In this document: positions 43,501 to 52,100 of the stretch, piece after piece
Position numbering within the stretch: position 1 is the first letter of the stretch
Layout of the letters: each line of letters begins with the position of its first letter
Origin: Endozoicomonas_A sp049275935
Lineage (GTDB): Bacteria > Pseudomonadota > Gammaproteobacteria > Pseudomonadales > Endozoicomonadaceae
Assembly: GCF_049275935.1 (NCBI RefSeq)
Contig: NZ_CP184830.1
Coordinates: 4,898,001-4,962,000, forward strand
DNA length: 64,000 bases
Direction: 5' to 3'
Program-made: the position numbers and the translations under genes
The notes under the pieces: generated by a model
What the model was told of the DNA's origin: nothing
What the model saw: only the letters and a program-made list of their open reading frames with translations
The model's database searches: none

Positions 43501-45906
43501 ATCGCTGGTAGATTTTATGGCGTTGCAATGAAGACTTTCCCGGCATAATAAAATGTCTTTTTGCCATTGTGGAAACAACTCCCACAAAGCATTTTCAAAC
43601 TCACTGTCTTGCAGCCATTGGTTTTCCTCTTCGTTTAATTGGGATCGGATCAGGAAGTGAGTGAACCACAGGTTGCTGTCACTGTGATGAAACAGTCTTA
43701 CAGCGTGATTCTCGTGAAACAGGAACGTATGACAATCTTCAAGCCCTTCCAGAGGTTGTTGAGGCATGTGATCATGTTTTATATCATGGCTATAACAGCG
43801 ATATTTCTGACCGTCAGGAACGATGGCCAGTATAGAGTTTTGCAGGGCTTTTGATGCCAGCACCAGGTGTTGTTGGTTTTTTGGATCAAAACCCCGGAGC
43901 ATCTGGTTATATAATGCTTCACTTTCACTGTCAGGTGGTTGGCATTGACGGGCCAGGGTTTCAAAATTTTCACTGGATGTGATATCGAGGTGCTCTGGAA
44001 GAAAATCCGAGCCATGGATTACTCTTCCAGGCCAAAGTCCGCAGTGTCTGTAAAAATGCAATAGATGTTTAAGCAAGGATGTTGAGTGCACTGCGTCTGC
44101 TGGTGTGACCGGATGGTTACCGCCCGATGGTGGCTCGTTGTCGTCAATATTGTTCCTGCCGTCAGGGCTCGCAGTTCGTCTACTTTTGTTGCCACTTTGT
44201 TCGGCTTTTTGTGCAGAGGGATTACTCGGGCAGGACTGAGATTCAGGCGGTCCATTATTTCCCTGGACACCAGAAGCAGTCATTATGCCTGATACAAACC
44301 CTGTAGAAGAGAGTGACATATCTGGCTGATGAGGGATGGCAGGAGGATTAAAGCCGTCGAACACGTTGCTTGTTTCGGGCACCAAAGCCAATGGGTTTCC
44401 GTTTGTTTGATGGCTAAAAAAAGGTGATACACGACCGGAAAAGTATGAGTGGACAGGGTGGCCCGGAAACTCACGGTTTAAATAGGTCAACACATTGTTC
44501 AGTAACTCAGGCCGCCGTTTAACAAACTGGTAAAGTGAACCAGGGTCGCTCAGAATCTGCTCCCTTACCAGGACACTGAGGCTTTTCGGGATGGGTGATA
44601 TGAACCCTGAGAGAATTCCCCGCCATTGATAGAGATTAAAGGGCGTACTGGTCACCGTGCTCATAAGCAGGGCGGCCAGGTTAAGGTGCTCACTTTCTAC
44701 CAGGGTGCCAATTTCAGGTCCGTCCCAACCGGCGTAGTGATCCTCGACATTATAAGGGGCATCAGCGAACCGCATCAGCAGCACCGGATCACCTGCTCCC
44801 CAGAAATGGTATTTCCGATGTCTGTCGTTGCGGGCGATGAATAAAGAAGATCTTGACCAGGCTGGACAGGTATCATTGCCAGGCGATACTTTTTCCAGTG
44901 CCCAGAGGTTAAAGTACTTCCCGTTCATGAGTGCCGGGCTGGGTTCTACCGCAGTCTCGGGAATACCCGGTTGGTAAAGCCAGCTTTGATCCGACCATTG
45001 ATAAAGCCAGTGATTATTCTGGCAGGCGTGAATTTTTTCTTTGTCAGTTGTCTTGCTTTTATTGGGTTCTCCAAACAACTTATCGTGGGAAGAGAGGCAG
45101 TGAATAGCCTGATTGACCCGCTTGATATAGCCACTGTCCAAAGCGGTTTGCCCGTCAGTGCTGATGATGTCTTTTTTAGCCAGTTCGGGCAATAGCCAGG
45201 GTTTTGCGTGATTCAGCGGGAAGTCAATAAGAACGCTCTGACACTTTTTATGCTCTGTAAGCGGATTAGTCTGGCAGATAATGGCCTGCAGGCGATTCTG
45301 CTGACTTTCCCGCCAGGGGCGCAGGAAAAGGGTACTGGTATGGGTGTCGTTTAGTAGTTTCCAAAGCGACAGCCAGGCAGACAGAGAATCACCCTCGACG
45401 GCCTGAGTCTCTGACGATGATGTCGAGGGTGAAGCCGTAATCTGCCATACAGGATGATTTTCGATGCAAGTGGTTTGCACTGATAAGCGGCTTTTCAGCA
45501 AAGAGTGATCGATCATCACCGGATGAGGATTGCAATCGGGGGCATCACCAAAAGCCCGGGACAGTGAGGGGAAGCCGCGACTGAAAGAAGGGTAGGGTAT
45601 GATTGAAGGCGGAAGCAGTTTTGCAAACAGGAACCCGGGCAGATGACTCAACCATTGATTCCTGAAAAAAAGGGACAGTTTTTTGGGGGTGCCAACGTCG
45701 TGTATTACGTGATAATGGTTACCCAGCTTGAGGTGAAAGTTATTGGCTTTAAATCCGGCGTAGAGACCCAAAAAGCGGATTTCTGGTGCCTTGTATCCGG
45801 GTTCACTCTGGTGGCCGGAGGCATGACCTGTTTGTACGTTCATTGCAATCATGAACAGCAGCGAAATAAAGAGAAGTTTTAACAGTCTTCTGTGACAAAC
45901 GAGCAT
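37522..45906 (-). CDS. Giant secreted protein of unknown function, paralogue 2
   Basis: 2,794 residues, same architecture as paralogue 1 (signal peptide, conserved N-terminal region, linker, helical repeats, alanine-rich segment, conserved C-terminus ending with a longer tail than copy 1). The chain is a mosaic. Residues before about 440, and long stretches after 845 such as ENPDGTFYVSKN onward, are almost identical to copy 1. The block from about 445 to 840 is essentially identical to copy 3 and unlike copy 1. The alanine-rich part at about 1970-2100 has its own repeat (AAAVALE-AN-EA units repeated three times). It lies 183 bp upstream of gene 1 in the same direction. Function unknown. Confidence 0.8.
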   Translation of the reverse strand: MLVCHRRLLKLLFISLLFMIAMNVQTGHASGHQSEPGYKAPEIRFLGLYAGFKANNFHLKLGNHYHVIHDVGTPKKLSLFFRNQWLSHLPGFLFAKLLPPSIIPYPSFSRGFPSLSRAFGDAPDCNPHPVMIDHSLLKSRLSVQTTCIENHPVWQITASPSTSSSETQAVEGDSLSAWLSLWKLLNDTHTSTLFLRPWRESQQNRLQAIICQTNPLTEHKKCQSVLIDFPLNHAKPWLLPELAKKDIISTDGQTALDSGYIKRVNQAIHCLSSHDKLFGEPNKSKTTDKEKIHACQNNHWLYQWSDQSWLYQPGIPETAVEPSPALMNGKYFNLWALEKVSPGNDTCPAWSRSSLFIARNDRHRKYHFWGAGDPVLLMRFADAPYNVEDHYAGWDGPEIGTLVESEHLNLAALLMSTVTSTPFNLYQWRGILSGFISPIPKSLSVLVREQILSDPGSLYQFVKRRPELLNNVLTYLNREFPGHPVHSYFSGRVSPFFSHQTNGNPLALVPETSNVFDGFNPPAIPHQPDMSLSSTGFVSGIMTASGVQGNNGPPESQSCPSNPSAQKAEQSGNKSRRTASPDGRNNIDDNEPPSGGNHPVTPADAVHSTSLLKHLLHFYRHCGLWPGRVIHGSDFLPEHLDITSSENFETLARQCQPPDSESEALYNQMLRGFDPKNQQHLVLASKALQNSILAIVPDGQKYRCYSHDIKHDHMPQQPLEGLEDCHTFLFHENHAVRLFHHSDSNLWFTHFLIRSQLNEEENQWLQDSEFENALWELFPQWQKDILLCRESLHCNAIKSTSDQLKEASIKSASKQLKQAFTAPDRFIEGEHGHNLLSFYNKLRLVCYPFDDTENPDGTFYVSKNLLGAVVFFWEESASKYIAFIAPDLSTSAINDKIQSLDNHVKDYSEGVFLVKKQDIRYVIPALLVLAPVFRKTYAEAESIISDTEDALVYGSLARWQHLSSLFKPTELGKVPATNNIDLAVENIQSLEKISASLEEKLTRALPGTTVRRNNFHTIALASPKELRRTGLLHTLKIHCFPDNGKENTIRFAACKTKKWRILSINISAGPQGYFDFTRVEPFAKSSRLLMPSLPAMVEKLLQDTQLDQTCPGIDAKKRGQNAQNILKILLASDTEQQVQAIIQQSLLSRSSEASGLPEFLLPYIKPEPDKALESNSDIDEQATVSTAAYVEATEAITKDSSFDSQENKQKQQEISDIATVPEKNDITVEASPDDQRSVVADNSEAMAPDPAERSNKRKNNTPAQKSISNTVDFETALSQSVEISNWLKEMDHSFADELNRATKTQDCKASAESEAPTENPAPDKESNTLQKQLHDGKTKTLKTLACSGASADTSTDQPVITINLAHTPAKSLEQAAYENHFPYAQLVQALFILNQKFPAGKSEVLQIYEKTFELLLPAAIAGIPLAYQLLIGMQLRNQHPAGWPQMEPVSRLLRSMASRATSFNQVKVEGLLKGGFLEQLYQDTDAITLTRIEQGLAKESDLSDRGREVKAIVNALREPDTTSILTSLKAVRPGARELQQTIGSLILILEKKQEPATSQIHSELWSYSLNALQIKGALKKKPQHMDISYFPQVLAMTDLKAFMDTEQTGQLLKYHQPRFIAFWKMGFWESYLKASLSKDSKSEKELFDGHHDQISNKAIKKSRPDLIKDWMLARSLLLARDFIQIKEVPASATPAQLTSGTGTHSEKAKRTVKAARQPKDLRPGIRPSTGSHNEQLYIRYLVQLDNNIIQELRLIQSNPENFLQQVEAHITAFRKALVRNGNDLTDNLGIGYYYFLKALAMMGAKMSDDEKTIELSFTPEVKLNAKKIKETIRLSDKHFFPYAPLLLLFFEHGMGGNTNTIAKAHYSAFSGVSQSIEILLESLSIPQVMAGLLLKWLILIPKPFKLKLAFDANTYLKSPQSNILGRVTPSIRILREFMDQLTVKGSDGAVDVVLSRMGQKHTITQHLPNKQNEKAEKKSAAAESGKAGVAGVLLAATKEALKALEVAKNASKAAAVALETANAEAREASRAAAVALEVANTEAKEASTAAAVALEIANTEARVLTLNTELAKAKVEVIAAEKALAAANLEAVETAEAELRLTLYIATGRTELLDFHSLDFSTLIINFSILGHASGLEVTTFLRQVQSELTKNIDPERRALADIIELAFYLLLYNPSPEEEPDLHHLKALPFSSQANMTIFHFGHDLRLLAKIIHLLPEIAVHDTMSYYYNTFFLIHEYILTLIGGNAEKAKKLQIDSVGWQTLHDWFRHYTWYKPANTVASRIESKIMEQVVFNYDSLEIFIAGNESIFILAIEQARKVGYQKLKQQLNEYDGKLDIQSVQMSGWLHCLAGLTLLEAQVSSGLQRVVLNGHTSVLSSAVYHFGRARQHGFPYGGYLESLGFMRLSNHFQYYQDETSEASRTDSTNNPVIQYTSTKKPGETIFVEAGKVVYDILPSLLTSSRLGVRFAAEAAIRLFTDKRFNLLQTPQAGWPALIAKHFLITPVIHNLQFVFSNHGPEVEEALFPEISNPDSIERILLEPLEKTRHFPIKKRPKQYGIALDNEIKSSSRPENSKKYLSLVKAFVLGKSEVPDISSLTTTSDVDQLSENITSYERSRFDYTTSFELLHETPQPETGLDEFVFNLPRLKSHPKYEAISNALLKKHRTKSALIHYYLWAYETLDNSYDNERQLFWEEIMTKKIEENESMKKAFLTLLATADLTVMYDDNREAMNTAFKQYNTDFASWLAFFHGISATSAFALGETQKADFHQKQYKNQQKILLHSAPGWLRALERPNE

Positions 45907-45959
45907 AGAGTTGCCATAGATCCCAACTGATGATTATTAATTTATTAATCAGAATTGAC

Positions 45960-45973
45960 CTGTTAAACAACAG
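45960..45973. promoter_or_regulatory. Conserved palindrome upstream of giant gene 2
   Basis: CTGTTAAACAACAG, a CTGTT-N4-AACAG inverted repeat 54 bp before the ATG, within the upstream block shared with genes 1, 3 and 4. Confidence 0.45.
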
Positions 45974-46139
45974 ATTTTATTTATTGAATTGTTCTGATCT
46001 CTATGGAGCCTGAGGAAAAATAGCAGTGGGTTCAGGATGTAGCAAGAGTGGCTTTGTAGCTAAGCGTAAACTGAACACATGCCTTCAATTTACGGATTTG
46101 GTCTTCCTGCTATTCCTGCTGATTAGTTAATTAATGAAG

Positions 46140-49100
46140 TTACATGCCTTTTAGTTTTTCAAAAAGCTCGAAATGATAATCTGCCTTTTGCTTCTCGCCC
46201 AGAAATAAGGCGGAAGTGGCTGAGATCGAGTGTAAAAAGGCCAGCCAGCTAGAAAGATCTATATTGTATTGTTTGAATGCATTGATCATTGCCTCCCGGT
46301 TATCATCGTACATAACCGTTAGATCGGCGGTTGCCAGAAGTGCCAAGAAAGCTTTTTTCATTGGTTTATTTTCTTCGATTTTCTTTGTCATTATCTCACT
46401 CCAGAACAGATCCCTTTCGTTTTCAAGGCTATCATTGAGGGTCTCGTAAGCCCATAAATAATAATGAATCAGGGCTGACTTTTTACGATGCTTATTCAAA
46501 AGGGCATTCGTTATAGCCTCGTAATTTGGGTGAGATTCCAGCCTGGGGAGGTTATAAACGAATTCATCCAAACCGGTTTCAGGTTGTGGTGTTTCCTGTT
46601 GTTCTTTCAACAATGTTGTATAGTCGAACCGGCTTAGCTTATAGCTTGCAATACTCTCTGATAATTGATCACTGTCAGAAACTGTTGCCTCGTATGGTGT
46701 ATCCAACAGATCTGATTTATTGAATAAAAAAGCTTTGACAAGGCTTAAATACTTTTTAATACTTTCTGGCCTGTCACCATTCTCGATTTCACTGTCCAGA
46801 AAAATACCATAATACTCTGGTCTTTCGCTAATGGATACCTGTCTTGTTTTATCTAGTGGTTTCAGAAGTATTCCCTCAATACTGTCTGGATCATTTGTCC
46901 TGGGAAATAGCGCATTTTCAGCTTCAGGACCGTCATTGCTGAACAGAAACTGGATGCGATAGTTTGCAGGGCAACTCAAAAGGTACTTTGTGAGCATTGT
47001 CGGCCAACCAGCCTGTGGGATATGCAGAAGGTTAAACCGTTTATCAGTAAAGATTCTGATGGCTGTTTCGGCCGAAAAACGTACACCAAGTAAAGAACTT
47101 GCCAGCAAACCGGGCAAAATTTCCGTAACAATCTTTCCCGCTTCAATAAAAATCTTCTCTCCTGGTCTTTTGGTCGATGTGTATTGAATAACAGGCTTAT
47201 AGATTGAGTCTTTTTGCCAGGTATCTGATGTCTCGTTCTGATAATACTGGTAGTGGTTTGCTAGTCGCATAAATACCAGAGATTCCAGATAACCACCATA
47301 ATGAAAGCCAATTTCACGTGCTTTCATAAAATGATTATGAGCACTGATCAGGACGCTTTTGCGATCGGTTAATATTATCTTCTGGTGATCAGAACTTACT
47401 TTTGCTTCCAGAAGTGTCAATCCAGCTAGACAATGAAGCCAGCCTGACATCTGTAAAGATTGATAATCCAATTTACCCTCGTATTGGTTTAACTGCTGTT
47501 TTAATTTCCGATAGCCAACTTTTCTGGCTTGCTCGGTAGCAAGAATAAAAATACTTTCGTCTCCATCCCAGAACTTTTTCACGCTGTCATTTTTAAAGAC
47601 AACATAGTCCATGACTTTTGATTGCATATTATGGGAAGCAGTCTTGACCGGCTTATACCATACAGAGTTCTTCAACCCGGTGCCTAATATTTTCCAGCCC
47701 ATTGAGTTAGCCTGGAGTTTTTTTGCCTTTTCTGCATTTACACCGATAAGAGTGAGAATATGCTGGTGAACCAGCAAAAGAATGTTATAAAACGAATGGC
47801 TATCTTCGGTAACCAGTTCGCGAGACAAACCAATTAATTTTGTCAAAAATTGTAAGTCATGACCAAAATGCATAGCGGTTAAGAGAGCCTGGTTATCGAA
47901 GGATTGGGTTTTAAGATGAGGGAGGGCCAGCTCTGCTTCTGGTGATGCACCAACCAGATGAAAAGCAAGCTCTATAACATCTGCCATTGCCCGATTTTCA
48001 GGTTCACTATCTTCAGAGAGATTCCTCTGGGCTTTTTTCAGGTATATGGGGAGCTCCGTGTCTAATTCAGGGCCAATTATAGAAAAGACAATGGTCAATA
48101 TGGATAGGTCCAGGCAAATAAAATCAATCAATTCCGTTCGGTCAGTGGCGAAGTAAAGTATCAATCTTAATGCTGCTTCTGTTCTTTCTTCCGCCTCTAA
48201 TACCGTTACCCTTAGCGTATCGTCTATCGCCTCCTCTACCGCTTCCTCTACCGCTTTCGCTTTCTCGTCCGTTAACACTTCTATTATCGTATTCGCTGCC
48301 GCTTTACCTGCGTCTACCAGCTTACCTATCGCCGTTACCACCTCTGTCGATATCTCCAACCCTGTAGCGTTCGACTTCGTTATTAGTGTCAGTTTCCTTG
48401 TTGCTTTCGTTAACGCCATCGCTTTCTCTTTTGCGGTCGCCTTCACTTTTACTATCTCGTTCGCTAACTCGTTCTCGTTCTCGTTCGCTACCGCTACCGC
48501 TACTGCTATGGCTACTTCTACTATGGCTTCTTCTGCCGCTTTCTTGGCCTCAATTGCTGCCACTGAGGCTGACTGAGACGATTCCCCTTGTTCATGCTGT
48601 TCGTTTAGCAGATACGCGGTATTTGTAAATAGCTGGCTCAATCGATTCAATACAACATCAACTGCACCACCAGGGCCTTTTACCGGAAGCTCCTCCAGAA
48701 ATTCTCTCAGTATATGTATAGAAGGTGTTACCCTGCCTGGAATCTTGCTTTGCGGGTTTTTGAGGTAAGTGTCGGCATCAAAGGCCAGTTTCAGTGCGAA
48801 AGGCTTTGGAATCAGCACCAGCCATTTGAGTAATAGTCCGGCCAGAACCGGTGTATCTGCGCGCGATTCTAATAAAAACTCAATAGACTGTGATACCCCG
48901 GAGAATGCAGAGCAATAGGCCTGGATTACTTGATTAGGCTTTCTTCCCATGCCATGTTCAAAAAACAGAAAGAGCATCGAGGCATAAGGGAAGTTAAGAT
49001 CTTTGGACACTAAAATAGACTCCCTTATCTTTATCGCGTTGAGTCTGGCTTCCGGGCTAAAGGACAGTTCAATAGTTTTGTTGTCATCTGACATTTTGGC

Positions 49101-52100
49101 CCCTATCATGGCCAGTGCCTTCAGAAAATAGTAATAACCTGTTCCCAGCTTGTTTGTTGAGTTATTGCTATTTTTTACCAGAGCCTTTCTGAATGCGGTA
49201 ATGCGGTCTTCTACCTGTTGCAAAAATCTTTTCGGGTTTTCCTGCATAAATCTGACTTCCTGAATAATGTTGTTATCCAGCTGAAATAAATACTGGTTAT
49301 GTAGTTGTTCATTGAATAGTCCTTTTGATGGTTGAATGCCTGGCTTCAGTTCTGTTGACTGTCTGGCTGCATTTACGGTTCTTTTTGCTTTTTCAGAGTT
49401 TGTAGCTGTTCCAGATGATAGCTGCGTTAAAGTGGATGGAGTGGGGGAAGCCTGAACCTTTTTGATTTGGATAAAATCTCTTGAAAGCAGAAAAGATCGG
49501 GCAAGAATCCAGTCTTTTATTAAATTGGATCTGGACTTTTTAATCGCTTTATTGCTTATTTTTTCATGATGCCGGTCAAATCTTTCCTTTTCTGTCTTGC
49601 TGTCTTTGCTTAACGAAGTTTTGAGATAGCTTTCCCAAAAACCCACTTTCCAAAAGGCTATGAATCTGGGTTGATGATTTTTGAGCAATTGTCCGGTGCG
49701 CTCAGTATCCATGAATGCCTTCAGGTCAGTCATGGCCAGCACATATGGGAAACACGATATATCAATGACCTGAGATTTTTTTTTCAAGGCTCCCTTGATT
49801 TGCAGGGCGTTGAGGCTGTACGACCAAAGTTCATTATGAATCTGACCGACTGCGGGTTCTTTTTTTTTCTCAAGTATCAGTATCAGTGACCCGATGGTTT
49901 GTTGCAGCTCCCGAGTCCTGGGATGAACTGCTTTCAGGGCTGTTAATATAGAGGGGGTATCCGGTTGTCTCAGGGCATTGACAATGTGCTTCACTTCTCT
50001 GCCTTTGTCTGAGAGTTCTGACTCTTTGGCTAAGCCCTGCTCAATCCTGGTCAGGGTGGTGACGTCTGTATCCTGATAGAGCTGCTCCAGAAATCCACCA
50101 CTCAACAGGCCTTCAACCTTCACCTGATTGATGCTGGTTTGTCTGGAAGTCATGCTGCGTAACAGCCGGTTTACAGGTTCTATCTGGGGCCAGCCTGCCG
50201 GATGTTGGTTGTGTAATTGCATCGCGATTAATAATTGGTAGGCAAGCGGTATACCGGCAAGGGCCGCCGGTAACAGCAGCTCGAAAGCATTTTCATAGAT
50301 CTGAAGTGCTTCCGGTTTTCCGGATGGGATTTTTTGGTTCAGAATGAACAACGCCTGAATCAGTTGTGCATAGGGAAAGTGGTTTTCATAAGCAGCCTGT
50401 TCTAACCCTGAGCGCTGCTGACTGTCCGGGGTATTTGCCATATTGATGGTGATGACCGGTTGCTCACCGGATGTATCTGCAGAAGCCCCTGAACAAGACA
50501 GTATTTGTAGGGTTTTTGTTTTTCCTTCCTTAAGTTGATTTTGCAGTGTATTGAATTCTATATCGGACGCAGGGTTTTCTTTAGAGGCTTCGTTTTCTTC
50601 AAAGCCTTCGCAATCTTGTGCCTTTGTTGCCCTATTCAGCTCATTCGGGAAGTTATAATCCATCTCCTTAAGCCAGTTTGATATTTCTATGGACTGAGAC
50701 AATGCCGTTTCGAAATCGATCGTATCGGAAATTGACTTTTTGGCGGAGGTTTCGTTTTTTTTCTTTTTTGAATGTTCAGCCAGGACTGGTGCCACTGGCT
50801 TACTGTCATGAGCTACTGTAGAGTGTTCATCGCTCGCATCATTTTCTGTCTTATTCTCTACATTAATAGTGCTTTCCTGTTCGTTGTCAGGTTGTGGCTT
50901 GATATAAGGCATCAGAAATTCGGGTAACCTGGATGATTTTGAGTAGCTGCTGAACACTGACTGCTGAATAATCTCCTCAACCTGTCGTTGAGTGTCACTT
51001 GCGAGCAAGATCTTTAATACATTTTGAGCATTTTGCGCCTGTCGCTTTGTTGCATTACTACCCGGGTAAGTTTGATCAAGTTGCGTGTCCTGAAGTAGTT
51101 TTTCAACTATAGCGGGCAGGCTTGGCATAAGCAGTTTGGAACCCTTGGCAAAAGGTTCTACACGGATGAAATCGAAGTACCCGTCAGGACCGGCAGAAAT
51201 ATCGATTGATATGATTCGCCACTCTTTTGCTTTGCAACGGCTCAACCCCATGGCCTTTTCATTGTTTTTATCAGGATAGCCGTTGATCTTTACGGTATTC
51301 CTTAGCCGTCTGCGCTGCGATTTTTTTGGGTTTAAAACCATAGTGTGAATATTGCTGCGCCTAACGATGGTACCAGACAGAGCGCTTCTTAGTTTACTCT
51401 CTATAGACTCCGAAATGGTTTCCAGATTTTTGATATCCCTGACTGCCAATTCAATATCATTGGTAACAGGTATCTTGCCAATTTCGGTGGGTTTAACCAC
51501 TGATGAAAGATGTTGCGACCTGGCTAAACCCCCATAAACAAGAGCATCTCCAGTATCGGATAAAACACTTTCGATTTCTGCATGGGTTTTTTTAAAAACA
51601 GGTGCGAGCACCAACAGTGCAGGAATTACATAGCGGATATCCTGTTTTTTTACTAAAAATGCGCCCTCGGAACAGGCTTTTAAATGATTATCCAAAGATT
51701 TCATTTTGTTGTTTATCGTTGATGCCGAGAGATCTGGAGCTATAAAGGCGATATAGTTACTGGCAGAGTTTTCCCAGAAAAAAATCACGGCTCCAAGCAG
51801 GTTTTTGCTAATGTAAAAAGTTTCATCGATAGTCTCTGTATCATCGAACAGGTAACAAACAAGGCGTAATTTATTGTAAAAACTGAGTAGGTTATGTCCG
51901 TGTTCTCCCTCTATGAATCTATCGGGTGCAGTAAACGCTTGTTTTAGCTGTTTGCTGGCCGATTTTATGGACGCCTCTTTTAGCTGATCGCTGGTAGATT
52001 TTATGGCGTTGCAATGAAGACTTTCCCGGCATAATAAAATGTCTTTTTGCCATTGTGGAAACAACTCCCACAAAGCATTTTCAAACTCACTGTCTTGCAG

